From: Gnetum montanum | Taxonomy: Eukaryota; Streptophyta; Gnetopsida; Gnetales; Gnetaceae | NCBI GenBank assembly: GCA_015680685.1 | Contig: MNCI01012629.1 | Location: 395,941-459,940, forward strand | Direction: 5' to 3' | Length of the DNA stretch: 64,000 bases | In this document: positions 1 to 12,006 of the stretch, piece after piece | Position numbering within the stretch: the stretch's first letter is position 1 | Layout: each line of letters starts with the position of its first letter | Translations under genes and position numbers: made by a program | Notes under the pieces: generated by a model | Told to the model about the DNA's origin: nothing | Database searches by the model: none | What the model saw: the letters and a program-made list of their open reading frames with translations, nothing else

Positions 1-492
1 GCAACCGAGTTTGTAGGGGAGGGACATTAGGCATGATCGGGTTTATGCAGCACAAAACCCCAACGATGTCTAAGACGATCAAAACAGGCTTTAGCATAAT
101 ACTGTACAGAAAACACAATACACAAATCAATGCCTATATTTACATTTGCATGTTTGAATACAGAAAACCTACAGATTACGCTTAGTTATCCATGTCGAAA
201 TCACCCAAACAATTACAATAACACAAGGTTTGTCCCTAACAACGGCGATAGACGCAACCCCATTAAACCCTCACCTTAACGTGAGGTCCATAATCTAAAA
301 CCCCCGTTTACGCGAACAACGCTACAACAATAAACATAGCTAGAATAAAACAAATACGCAAGAGATTGCCTACCGGTTCAAGGGCGTAGGGTCCCTCACT
401 TCAACCATCGCCTGTGAAGCGTGTTCCAGATTCTCTTGCACCTTGTCGATCTTAGCCAATTTTGTGTTCTTCTTTTTCTCTTTAGGCGCCAT
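1..492 (-). pseudogene. Antisense gene of Tat element A, 5' end (exon 1 and start of exon 2)
   Basis: Read on the minus strand, exon 1 runs 492 to 374 (119 nt), starting at an ATG (490-492) and encoding a short lysine-rich leader (MAPKEKKKN...). It ends at a GTAGGC donor. After a 272 nt intron, a TACAG acceptor at 102-103 opens exon 2, which runs off the window at position 1. Exon 1 ends in phase 2 and exon 2 supplies one base, so the join is in frame. The visible part of exon 2 carries the strand IVLDIVGVLC, which resembles the first motif of FCP1-type HAD phosphatases. Copy A keeps exon 1 open and both splice sites intact. The same architecture recurs at 39376 and 59551. The function is unknown. 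Confidence 0.7.
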
Positions 493-640
493 TGTCACAG
501 CTTCAAAACCTTCACAGCTTCACATGTTCACGCCTTTGCAAATTACATGTTCCAACCTTCTGCTCTCTCTCTCTCACTTTGTAACAGTTAGGAATTTGAA
601 TTCGAGACAGCCAGCAGCCCGTTCTTACCGAAAACTACTT

Positions 641-650
641 ACTTATATGC
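641..650 (-). promoter_or_regulatory. TATA-like box of antisense gene, copy A
   Basis: The minus-strand decamer GCATATAAGT lies about 150 nt upstream of the antisense ATG. The identical decamer sits 150-158 nt upstream of the same ATG in the other two Tat copies, although the surrounding sequence has diverged. A core promoter role is inferred. Confidence 0.5.
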
Positions 651-744
651 GACAATCACTGACTTGATACCCGACTTCAGCGGGAGTTTCCTAAAACGGA
701 ACCCAAAAATCAAGATATTAATGCGACAGATCTCGCATGCTCCA

Positions 745-778
745 CTGTCCAAAATGATGTTAAACTATCACATCTTAT
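745..778 (+). repeat. Single copy of the TTAAACTA motif family beside antisense promoter, copy A
   Basis: GTCCAAAATGATGTTAAACT belongs to the same short motif family as the array at 4418-4915. Counterparts sit at the same place in B (39655-39685) and C (59817-59845). Confidence 0.5.
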
Positions 779-904
779 AGCCTCGTAATCGGGTAGCATT
801 AATTATAGCCTCTTTGCAAAATTCAAAATTCAATTAGCTTGCCACATTTGACAACACTACGTCATGCTTTCTTCTAATCATTTACGCATTTGGCGATTTT
901 GCAG

Positions 905-3900
905 GGAAATTCGCAAATGGACGCAACATTTTCAGCACCTGTAACTTTGACCGGCCCATATGGGAGGGTAGTTAGGCAATTCAACCCTACGCTAGTAGAA
1001 ATTAACCCTCCCTTTGACGACGTAACCATAGCCACATCGGAAACGTTCCTGGAATGGCCAGAACAGTTGACGCACACGCTAGACCTCGAGGCTGGGGACA
1101 TAACCGAAGACCTCCTTTATGAGGTTTCTATCATTACGCATAAGGGTGAAACCAAAACGCTTAAGGTTAGTTCTTTACTAGACCAGAAAATGCACGATTC
1201 TATAAAACAGGTCCTGCAAGACAACATCACGGTGTTTGCATGGTCATACGAGGATATGCCGGGACTAAATCCCAGGTTAATCCAGCATAACATAATCTTA
1301 GACCCACAGATTAAAGCAGTTAGGCAAAAGGTACGAAAAATCAAGCCAGAGATCATGCTAGCCGTGCATGATGAGATCACTAAGCTGTATCAGGCTGGTT
1401 TCATCCGCGCAGTCGACTACTCGGATTGGGTATCTAACATTGTAGTCGTCCCAAAGAAGACCGAAAGCATACACATCTGCATAGACTTCTGAGATTTAAA
1501 CAAGGCCATGATCAAAGATAACTTCCCACTACCAAGTATCGACCAACTAGTTGATACGACAGCTGGGCATGCGCTTCTGTCCTTCATGGATGGATTTTTG
1601 GGCTATAACCAGATTTGCATCAACCCAGAACATCAATTAACCACAACGTTCATGATGCCTTGGGGCACCTTTTTCTACACCATGATGCCTTTTGGTCTAA
1701 AAAATTCCGGAGCAACGTATCAATGAGCCATGACATATATCTTTAGCGATTACCTCTTAGGAAGACTGAATGACTATGTTGACGATATAGCTATCAAGTA
1801 TTTAAAGTCAGAGGATCATTCAGAAGACCTAGAGTTAGTCCTCAAAAGATGCTCCAAATACGACCTCCGGCTTAACCCAAAGAAATGTGTATTCGGAGTC
1901 AAAACTGGATGCATGCTGAGGTTTGTGGTGTTGGAAACTGGCATACGAGTTGACCCTGATAAGGTCAAAGCCATTGTCGAATTAACGCCTCCCACAGACC
2001 TCAAGCAATTATGCAGGTTCCAAGGATGATTATAGTTTATACGTCGGTTCATCTCGAGGTTAACCGATAAATTACACCCTATGCAACATTTGCTTAAAAA
2101 GGGGGTTAATTTCAAATGGATGGAAAATTGTCAGTGTGCGTTTGACAGCCTAAAACAAGAGCTTCAACACTTACCAACAGTTTTCCCACCACAAAAAGAT
2201 CTACCATTTTACATTTACCTCGCGACTTCAGACGTAGCGTTAGCAGCATTACTTTGTCAAAGGAGGGATGATGGGTCAGAAGTGCCCATCTACTACTTGA
2301 GTCATGCTCTATATGCGTATGAAACGAGGTACAACGAAGTAGAGCGTAACTGCCTAGCTTTAGTATTTACGCTCAAAAAGTGTAGACATTACCTTTTCCG
2401 TAGCCAAGTTAACATCATCTGTAAAAATAGCATCCTTAGGACCATTACGCACAATTTATACGAGAGTAACAGAATAGCTTGCTGGAAGGCTATCACAGCA
2501 GAATTCGATCTGCATTATGTTGGCCAATCTTCTATGAAAGGCTAGGCAATAGCTGACCAGTTAGTAACATCACCTATTGACAGTCAGGCAACCATAGAGC
2601 CTGAGTTTCCAGATGAACATGTACATAGTTTAAGCCCTGTCTTAACAGGCCCCGAGGCAACGTTGTATTTCAACAGAGCCTCAACCGCTAAAGGTGGAAG
2701 CACTACCACCATTATCACGCTATCACCTGAGGATGTGCGTCTCCACACTTATCGCTTGACCTTCCCCTGTACGAACAATGTGGCAGAGTACGAGGGGCTC
2801 CTCAGGGGACTACTAGCTGCAAGCGAACTCGACGTTCGACACTTGGCAGTTAGGGGTGATTCGATGCTCGTCATCAATCAGATCATAGGAGTCTACACCT
2901 TCAAAGCTATACATCTACAGCCCTACTGCGATATGGCTAAAGATCTTCTGAACCGATTCACGACCATCGATGCCCAACACGTGCCACGAACCGATAACAC
3001 ACTGGCCGATGCACTGGCTACGCTGGCCTTAAACGTGCCCTCACATCTGCTCGACACTTGTCCTGCTTTAATAACAGATTGTACAGGTCCTATCGTTCAG
3101 GCGGCATAAATATCTTCTCTTCTCGAAGAGAGCACGCCGGAATGGTATGACAACATTAAAACTTACCTCTTACAAGGCGAGCTATCATATGAACTGACAC
3201 GCGCATAGAAAGATGCAATCTGCAAGCGAGCTAGGCAGTATGTAATCATAGGGGACAGTACTCTCTGTAGATGCTTTTTTGATGGTGTGTTACTTACTTG
3301 CGTTAACAAGGACCAAGTGTAGTGTATCGTTGGCGAGGTTCACGAGGGATTATGCGGAGGACACGTAGCACCATGGGTTATGGCTTCAAAAATTCACCGC
3401 TTAGGATACTACTGGCCATGCATGGAAAAATATTTCTTGACAAAGGTTAAAACTGGCGACACGTGTCAGCGTCACGTAAATCTTATACACGTGTCACCTA
3501 CAGAGTTACATACAACCCAGATAACATGGCCATTTCAACGATGGGGACTAGACATTATAGGTCCCATCACACCGAAATCCTCCGTAGGTCATAGCTTCAT
3601 AATCACCGCCATTGAGTACTTCACGAAGTGGGTAGAAACTATTCCTTTAAGGAAGATCACATCTCAACAGATTTGTCATTTCATCTTAGATAACATTGTA
3701 ACTAGATTTGGTCTCCCGATGACTATCGTAATCGACAATGGGCCGTAGTTTAGTAGTACGAAAACCAAATCCTTCTATGATAGCCTTGGTATTAGAGAAT
3801 CTTTTTCCTCGCCCTACTACCTGTAAGTGAATGGTCAAGCTGAAGCAACAAATAAAGTCATCATCAATCTGCTCAAGAAAATGCTCGACAGTAATAAGAG

Positions 3901-4384
3901 ACGGTGGCACGAAAAGATCCTCTATGTGCTATGGGCATATCGCACTACATGTAGGACAACTACAGACAGTACACCCTATAACCTTGTTTATGGATTCGAG
4001 GCAGTGCTACCCCTCAAGTTGCAAATCCCTTCTCTGAGAATGGTCCTCTCCACGATTATAAATGAGGCTCAACACACTGAGTCTAGGATCATGGATTTGG
4101 ATTCAGTAGAAGAGAAGCGGATACAGACGCTTGATACAATTGAAAAGTATCAAGACAAGCAGAGGCAAAAGCATCGTCACAATCTTTAGCAGCGTCTGAT
4201 CAAGAAAGGGGATTTAGTTCTCAAGGCCGTTCGCGAACCAGTAGGCAAATTCTCTGGAAACTGGGAGGGTCCTTTCTTGGTGACTGATGCGTACAGCAAC
4301 AGAGCATTCAAGTTAGCGGATGTCGACGGCAACCAGTTACCAAACCCTGTCAATCACATATATCTGAAGCGGTACTACATATAG
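905..4384 (+). pseudogene. pol: Tat-lineage pol (RT, RNase H, archaeal-like RNase H, integrase), element A
   Basis: This is the pol gene of a Ty3/gypsy element of the Tat lineage. It is preceded by a conserved TTTTGCAG acceptor-like site ending at 904. RT spans about 1440-1990, with YVDD at 1775-1786. A Ty3-type RNase H follows at about 2200-2530. A second, archaeal-like RNase H lies at about 2655-3040 (NNVAEYEGL, then RGDSMLV); its first Asp is changed to Asn (YFNRAS). This second RNase H is the hallmark of Tat elements. The integrase has a zinc-binding H-H-C-C part (about 3330-3475) and its D, D, E triad at 3551, 3734 and 3842. The gene ends at TAG 4382-4384. At least ten in-frame stops interrupt it, most explained by CAG to TAG, CGA to TGA or TGG to TGA. 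It is not functional. Confidence 0.9.
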
Positions 4385-4417
4385 TTGCATCTCTAGTGTA
4401 TATATCAGGTATGACAA

Positions 4418-4915
4418 TAATCGTCCGCTACGACGCTAAACTGGCAACAAACGTCCACTATGACGTAAAACTGGCACACTCTTCACGCGTCTGCCACGAT
4501 GCTAAACTGGTACTGACCGTCCGCCACGACGTAAAACTGGCAAGTTGTGACCATCCGCTACGACTTAAAACTGGCAATGTTGTACATGTCCGCCAAGACA
4601 AAAAATTGGCATCTTTTGCACGCGTCCACCACGACGCTAAACTAGCACTGGCTGTCCGTCATGACATAAAACTGACAAAGGTAAGTAACCGTCTGCTGAG
4701 ACGTAAAACCAGCACAGACTTGTCCTTGGGTCATGACATAAAACTGACATCCACAGCACGGTCTGCTGAGACCTTAAATCAGCCCTGCCACCATCCGCTA
4801 CGACGTAAAACTAGCATTTTTCGGTCCGCCTAGACTCTAAACTGGGACCATGGTCTGCTGAGACTTAAAACTAGCAACGACAGTCTACTAGGACTTAAAA
4901 TTGGAACTTACAAAT
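4418..4915 (+). repeat. Short-unit tandem array in 3' untranslated region, element A
   Basis: About 15 imperfect units, each centred on CGACGTAAAACTGGCA and spaced roughly 28-38 bp apart, begin just after the pol stop. The core is better conserved than the spacers. Equivalent arrays sit at the same position in B and C. Confidence 0.85.
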
Positions 4916-6052
4916 TGCCACCATCCAAATCAAGCAAGCGTAATCATCCTTGTGCAGCTTCATGACAAGTGGGGTGGGATACTGGGACAATCCCAGCGTC
5001 GCTACCCTACCGGCATCCTACTGATTCCTCAGATGTGCCGAAGGGCATACTACTGACCCCTTGGAGATACCGTCACCGTGCCCATTCCAGCGGTGGTACC
5101 TCTAAGAGGTTAGTTCTGCCGCCCGGAGTCCCAAAGGCATTCCCATTAATTGCAACTTTGGGGATCTCCGCTCATCATCACTATCAGGCCCTAACTTCAC
5201 AGATTCATTTGGCTGGTTCTTTACATAACCAGTCAGGTGTGCTGAGTATGATGATCTTTGGCGATGATATGCTGGGCTGAGCATCAAGGCTGAAGACTCT
5301 GGCCTCGTGCTACAGTTCCTCCTTCACGGCCCGATTACTTCATCTCGCCTCTGTTGGCACTCGTTTCAACAACCTCGCCTGTTGTTCGGACGAGCAATGG
5401 TGTCCTATGTTTTCTTCTCTGGTTGCAGGTTACTCGCCTCGAAGATGTTATCCAAAGGTGCATTCATCTAAGTGGTGAAGTACGAACAACATTTTGAAAT
5501 GGCTGCTCAGGTCAGCTTGTCCACTTAGAAGTACATCCCTCTTCACCTTATAATCCTACCCTCAGCTCTTACTTCGCTTCATCCCTACCATCAGCTCCCT
5601 GTACGCAAAAGCTACATACGCAAGCACCTGTTTTTCGCACTCGCATGGCAATCAAATCCATAAACTGGCGTAACACAATTACATGTCATAGCAGAGACAT
5701 CGTAGAAGTGACGCGTTGTGCTCCTTTTGCAAGCATTCCTGCTATAGTCTGTAACAGAGGAATCTCAGACTGATGCGTTATGCTCGTCTGAAAGCATTCC
5801 TGTTAACACAAGTATGCATACGTTTCTACATGTTCAATGAGTGCATTCCACAACCCTGCCATCCTGCTTCATTTGAGTCTTTCTTGAACCTGTTTCCTGC
5901 CAAATCATCCTATCTCCCATAACCTCCAGTCTTGCTCTTCTATGTTGACAGGGCGACACTTGAATAGCCATTGATGAACGCTGTTAGTGCTTTTGCCTCT
6001 CCGGTGTTTCGCATTCTTTGTTGACGTCTTTCGGGTAGGCCCTCTACCCATC
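4916..6052 (+). other. 3' untranslated region of element A
   Basis: This is non-coding sequence between the tandem array and the polypurine tract. It aligns with 43886-45060 of element B in patches (for example the stretch starting near 5015 with that near 44000) but contains no coding signal. Short open frames here are not conserved between copies. Confidence 0.7.
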
Positions 6053-6064
6053 AACAAAGAGGGG
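6053..6064 (+). other. Polypurine tract, element A
   Basis: AACAAAGAGGGG ends four bases before the LTR start. The same tract stands at 45061-45072 before the 3' LTR of B. It is the expected primer for plus-strand synthesis. Confidence 0.8.
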
Positions 6065-6068
6065 CCAT

Positions 6069-7666
6069 TGAAACACCGTGGAAATTGTGAGTCGGCCTCA
6101 GGCAAAGATTCGTCATTTGGGCAAGAGTACATGACAGAATTCCAGAAAGAAGAACAAGACAGGGCGATGCAAGGAGGCGCGCGGCATCAAGACTTTGATT
6201 TTCGTTTGTGGATTTCTTATCTTACTATGTTTTTCATTATTTACGCTATAGCATGCAATATAGCGTAATGATGCTTTGCGTAACATAGTCCGACATTCAA
6301 AGGCAACTTACTTCAGTAGCTTTGGCAAAGCCTAAGGCCTAAGCAGCGTAATATGCGACTTCTCATGTATTTTGGCTAAGTCTTTTGTCCAAGGTCGAGT
6401 TTACGCTCTGTACGCATGGCAGCGTAATGCGCGTCGAAAAATTCAAAGAGAGACCAAAGATGCACAGTAGATCAACACCTTTCTTTCTTTAGATATTGGC
6501 CGCCTTACGCCCGTTACGCAACGCAGTGTGTGTCAGCATAGGTCATCGTCAAAACAATCATTGCTTACGCTTCACTACGCACGGCGGCGTAAACGAGCGT
6601 AAACAGCTTGAATCTATTGTCTTCATGCTTTATTATGCTCTTATATGCGACACAATGCATACGAGCGTAATGTAGCCCAAAATCAACTGAGGTATGCCCA
6701 ACCCAGATTTGTCACTCATACGCACAATACGCAGATGTGCGTATTGTGTGTAGTTACAGATTTTAACACAAGGATGGTCAAGTCAACGATCTTTCGAAAA
6801 GTTTGAAACATGTGTCATCACAGTTGTGCCTTCTCCACATATCGTCAAACCTATAAATATCCCAATGGGCGAAGAAAAAAGGGGGACAACAATAGACACA
6901 CACAGAGACAGAGAAACCACCGAGACAGAGAGAAAGAGCAGCATTTTCTGGCAACCATCTTGGTAGCTCTAGCTTTCCACAGAGATAGGAGACACTTGGC
7001 TTGAGAATTGGCAGTAAGAGCGATTACCCCTTTGGTAAAGACACAACTTTCTCCATTGGTGATCATCGGCGGTTCCGAGAAAAGACTACCTAAGGTAAAA
7101 GGAGCAGATCAGAGATCCAGAGATCATCTGGTGTGGTTTGTGAGTTTCTATTGATTAGAAGTAGTTGATCAATAGACGTCAGAACTTAACCTTCCTTGCA
7201 TCCCTTCTCCGGCCTACAAGGTAGATCAGATTCTATTCTGCACTACTGCTCAGACAGTTTGCTTGTTTCTTGTTGCTTTGTGTTCGCTTTATACAAAACA
7301 ATCGGGGTCTCCCCAGTGTAACTTGAATACACAAAATACTTATTTTCCCGGGTCAAACTATAGATCTTGTAATCACACGTTTCTCTCGTGTCTGACTCTT
7401 GTTGTCGAGTTAACGCTATCATCATCGTTACCATTCATCTACATCACTTTTCTCTCCTTTCGCGACTCACCGAATCAGATCCTTCCACGAAATATTCATA
7501 ATCTTCATCGGTTTACTGATTAGTAAGTCCCTGTTTGATCGACAGATCGTTTAGGGCACCGTGGATTCGTTTTTCCAGCATAGCCATCGCGCGGATCCGT
7601 GGTTAAAACTGTATACATGGGATTTTGTTTGGTATTTTCCAGCTGCCGACATTTTCCGTCGTTACA
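6069..7666 (+). mobile_element. 3' LTR of Tat element A
   Basis: This 1598 bp LTR begins TGAAACACC and ends GTTACA, matching the LTRs at 29085, 45077 and 49482. It contains a TATAAATAT box at 6852-6860. U3 is dense with TTACGC and GCGTAA words. The 5' partner lies left of the window, so the target duplication (GTGTG on this side) cannot be checked. The sequence to the right is an unrelated, decayed integrase, showing that A inserted into an older element. Confidence 0.9.
6852..6860 (+). promoter_or_regulatory. TATA box of LTR, element A
   Basis: TATAAATAT lies within the LTR, about 780 bp from its start. Matching boxes occur in the B 3' LTR (45946-45953) and the C LTR (50303-50310); the B 5' LTR has the mutated TATAATTA (29954-29961). 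Confidence 0.7.
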
Positions 7667-8830
7667 GTGTGTGCTGATAGCTTGATTCATTGGTGTGTCC
7701 TTGATGTTGATCAACTATGCATTTTCTAAGATGCTCATGAAGGTCCTTATGGATGACATTATGTTGGGAGATGCATGACCATTGAAATCTTGATGGTAGG
7801 GAACTATTGGCCAACATTCTTCAGGGATGCTCACCATTATGTCTACTCTTGTGAGTGATGCCAATGTGAGGGTGGAATGGCTACTTGAATGGAGGAACCT
7901 CAACAATGGATTCAATCATTGGAATCATTCGACATTTAGGGCATTGACTTAATGGGTCAAATCACACCCATGTCAAATGAAAAGGCATACATCATAGTTT
8001 CTATTAACTATTGTATGAAGTGGGAAAAAGTAGCATCCATCATTAACTGTACATCTTCTACTGCTGCTTAGTTTGTACAAAAAAATATTGTAAATAGGTT
8101 TGGTGTGCCATGAGCATTAATTTCTAATAATGGAACTCATTTTATAGGCACTAATTTTCAAAATTTCATGCAACACTTGGAGGTTAAACATAAACTCATA
8201 ACACCTTACCATCCCTAAGCTAATGGTTAAGCTAAGGTTACTAATAGGGAAATCACAAGGATACTAACAAAAACTGTTAGCAAGTATAGGAAGGATTAGA
8301 GCACAAAACTCAACGATGCCCTTTGGGCCTACCGCTCAACATGGAAACTTCCTATAGACTACTCTCCCTATGAGCTTGTGTACGAAAAATTACCAACACT
8401 TCCTATTCAATCCAAACTCCATAGACTTTCAATTGCTTATGACCTTAACCTTGACTTAAGTCTAGCCCAAAAGAAAGACTAATGAATCTCAACCTACTAG
8501 ATGAAAATTGATTAGTAGTCTTATCATCTAACAAGTTGCATAAGGCCTATAACAAAAAGTGTCACGACTTGAAAATTAGAAAAGTCAAATTTCAACTAGG
8601 AGATAAGGTTCTTTACTAGAACCCCACACACATATGTCAATGAACTAGGTTACAAATGTTGTGGGAAGGACCTTACATTGTTTATGAAACTTTCCCTTCT
8701 AGGACAATGATGATTTATAAACTTGAGAGCCCAAACAAAAAATAGTTGGTCAACATTCAGCAAATCAAACTTTTCCATGAGCATACGCCAGCTAACACAA
8801 CAAGCACTTTGTTAGATGGACAACCATACT
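7667..8830 (+). pseudogene. Decayed integrase of an older gypsy element (G)
   Basis: The plus strand reads as a gypsy integrase with many stops. A zinc-binding remnant (HEGPYG, then YWPTFFRDAH) lies at about 7735-7850. The catalytic core opens with GIDLMG (Asp at 7946). The second Asp is Asn in SNNGTHF (about 8125), and the Glu is Lys in the NG.AKVT motif (about 8230). LNDALWAYRS and a VLY/LWEGPYIVYE C-terminal segment follow. The wording resembles the Athila/Tat (OTA) branch rather than chromoviruses, but the lineage is not certain. The upstream RT part must lie on the far side of element A, outside the window. Confidence 0.75.
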
Positions 8831-10851
8831 CCATATTTTGGATCTCCTTCTTTCAACTTAGTCATGGGGGAGATAGCCACTCATGGTAATCATTTAAGTG
8901 GCTCCTTAGTTTTTCAACTTTTTTGTTTTACACATTTTTTATTTTACACATTCTTTATTTTACATTTTTTTGTTTTTATGTTATTAATATTTTTTAATTT
9001 TTGTTTTACACCATTGTTAGTACATTTGCTACTTCTTGAATATTATACACTTTCTTTTATATTTTCTCTTATTTGGTGTAGTTTTTTAACTTTTTGTTAA
9101 TAAGTGCCATGTACATTGGTAATGCGTTACTTGATGGTGCTATGTACTATTTTTGTTATTTGATTGTTGGTGTCTAGTTTCTGGCTTTAAATTTTGTTAT
9201 GGATAATTAGGAAATGGTTTCTTTTTATGCAATAGGTAGTGAGTCCACAACATCTACCCATCCACACACTCTATGGTTTTCCTTGTTTTGGAAATGGGCA
9301 GTTCCTTTTTCATTAATAAAACTTTATTAAATTTTTGACTTTGGTACTTTTTGGGAAAGATTCAAAGGTTTGAATAAGGTGTGGCTTCAAGGGGATTTAG
9401 TATTCTTTGTGCTTTTCTATTTTCTTGGACACATGTGTGTTTTCATGAATTTCTTACCATTTTGTGCCAATCCATAAAGGAAGTTGAATAGGTTCTTATC
9501 AACGCAAAAAAAAAAAAAAAAAGAACATGATGAGAATTCAAAGCACATGCCTTGGACAAAATAAATTCATGTGTCTTTACATGGTGTGGTTCCCATTTAA
9601 AAAAAATAAAAAAAAATAATGAGAATTCAAAGCACACCCCTTAGACAAAATAAATAGGCTATAAGCACTAGTTATGGGACTAGTCCTTTCTAACTAATTC
9701 CCTTCCTCACTTCCTACTTCTTCTATAATAAGGAAAGGTGGTTATTTTGTGGGAGCACTCTTATGTCTCAGGGGATGGATTGGTCTTCGAATGTTGATGC
9801 GAAGTCATTGAACATGGTTGGTTTTGGTCTAGACTAAGGATGAATACTATCAAGTCATTTAACCACAAAATCCACAAGGGAATTCATGTGATTGTAATTA
9901 GGTTATCCATTCCACTTTCTTTCTCATTCATTTATGCTTTCCATGTCTCACTTCACCACTAGTTTCATGTTTTGGTTTGATGTCCTGGTTTGATGTGTTG
10001 GAATTCTTTGTTAGTTTCTTCTAGGTTTTTGTACTTAACCTTCTGTAATCATTAATCATCCATGGAGCCTATGGAATCTTTGGTTTGAAGTTATGCAAGG
10101 GAATAAAGGCCTATTCCTACTTTGGGAAGGACCCACTTGCATATCTTTTGGTTGGCTTAGTTAAGTTCTATACCCTTAGACACTTTTACAATCAAATTCT
10201 CTTTTGTTTACCCCATCAATGATATCCAATTGCACACATCTTCACAAAATTTTTTAGTAAAATTTTCTCTTTATTATTATTAATTATTACACCCTCTTCA
10301 AATATTTCCTTGTGTTAAACTTTTTCAAATTTAATGTTTTGCTTATCTATTTTACCCTACTTGTCAACCTTCTCACTAACACTACTTAATGAACTAATCA
10401 ACCACAATCATAACCTAGCTGAGTGTAACCATCAATGAGATAAGACATTTATTAGTTATGTATTACACATTGCATACTAATTCATGAACCTGTTGTGATT
10501 GCCATGGAAAGCATGTACTATAAGTGGGACTATCTTCACCAAGGATGCAGCAGTACCACACAATGAGGAAAATTCATGATCATTGGATCTCTTTTCTCTC
10601 TCTCATTCTTCTACCACCAAGAGGCATTGGATGTTAGTGTTATCTAGGGTGTTCACTTCTCTTATCATGAACATCCCATTTTTTATAAATTGTAATTTCA
10701 TACACTTGGGAACTCGAAGTCTATCTATTTTATCTGAGTCAATTTGTAATTTCAATCAATAATCCCATACCTACCCAATATATTATGTTGTAAAGAACTT
10801 GTTCCTCCTATTATTCACTTAAGGATGAGTTTTCATTCATTTGTGGGGGTA
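8831..10851 (+). other. Non-coding 3' region of element G
   Basis: This AT-rich stretch has no reading frame I can relate to a family. It includes a T-rich tract (about 8910-9090), an A18 run near 9506 and a local duplication of AGAATTCAAAGCACA (9533 and 9622). It ends in TTGTGGGGGTA (10841-10851), a polypurine-like run just before the LTR-like segment. Confidence 0.5.
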
Positions 10852-11480
10852 TGATGAACATTTTTTTGATGTTGTCCATGACATCATGTATGCAACATTA
10901 AGGTCTTGATATGCAACATCACGATCTTGATGCGACATTACGTATGCGATGTTGGAGTGTATACTCTAGGCTTATAAATATTGTGCATGGGATCCAATTT
11001 TTACAATCAGTTTTTGGTCATTATTAGTTAGAGTAGCAAAGCTTTTGCTATTTCTTTTCCTCAGAGTTAGAATATTTTCTAAGTGCCCATAGAAGGAGTC
11101 TTAGTGTGTACAATTCTTTGTTCAAGCACTGATGTACTTGAGCACAGCAGTGTGATAGGAATAAAACAAATTCTTTTGACAATCCTTGTAGCACTAAGAA
11201 TAGCTTAATATTTTCTTTATTGCATTTTACTTTCATGCTCGTTATTTTAATGCATTTGAATTAAGAAATTTATTTCTAGTAGTTAATAAAAATGAGCATG
11301 ACCACTTTGAGCATTCATATTGTACTTGATAACCTAGCGATGCTTAACATTTGATAGCCTAGCAGTGCTATATGTGTTCAAGATGTGCCTAGGAAAGTGG
11401 GATAGTTACCTATGTTAGGCTAGCTAGGCAATAGATGAATTAGATCTTCAATTACTTAACCTTTCATTCTTGTTGTAGGT
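10852..11480 (+). mobile_element. Probable LTR shared by elements G and F
   Basis: This segment starts TGATGAACA directly after a G-rich tract and carries TATAAATA near 10975. It is followed within about 600 bp by sequence leading into a gag. The right end is approximate because no primer binding site was recognised. It is either the 3' LTR of G, the 5' LTR of F, or both. Confidence 0.4.
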
Positions 11481-12006
11481 GATCAAACTCATAAAATATA
11501 AAATAAGAAAAATCATATACCTCAATTACACTTAAACCATACCCTTGAACTTCACAAGTGTAGTTGGAAAGACAACAAACATTCTCAACACCCATTTCAC
11601 TTCCTAGAAGAGCTAGTGGATTAGATAAATATAGGTCCATAGAATTTGATTGGCTTGCATGTAATGCCTAAGTGATTCATATGGTTGGACTTAGGGATAC
11701 CTAGCTACCCATCACACCTTATTGTTCAACATAATCTATGCTCTAAGTAGCTCTATTGATATCAAGTCTTGGTGATGCACAAGAAGGGTATCAAGTTACC
11801 AAGAATATGATATGGCCATACTAGCCAACAGAGGCTCATGCAAGAACATATGCTACTATGACAGTAAGATATGAAAAGAGAAAGAAAAAAGGGCACCATA
11901 GATAATTATCCTTGCAAAACGGGAATGTACATGACACAAAGCTAAGAAGTCCTATCATCCTTATAACTCTAGTTCTCGATTATCTATTTTGTAAATTGAA
12001 GATCCT
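11481..12006 (+). other. Leader region of element F
   Basis: This AT-rich sequence lies between the LTR-like segment and the gag remnant. I see no primer site, tRNA or coding signal. Confidence 0.3.

Noticed and set aside
992-1380. Minus-strand frames opposite the start of pol
   Set aside because: Shadows of the plus-strand frame with no family resemblance or splice signals.
1816-2115. Minus-strand open frame over RT of A (also at 40790-40978 and 60789-61043)
   Set aside because: It is the mirror of the RT coding sequence; its conservation follows from the plus-strand protein.
4396-4833. Open frame across the tandem array of A
   Set aside because: The repeats keep a frame open by periodicity; B and C do not preserve it over the same extent.
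4418-4915. CRISPR-like regular repeats
   Set aside because: Units are degenerate, spacing is irregular and the sequence is a plant retrotransposon 3' region.
8816-9100. Frame encoding a Phe/Leu-rich peptide after the G integrase (env-like?)
   Set aside because: It is a T-rich tract read as hydrophobic codons; no signal peptide pattern or family resemblance.
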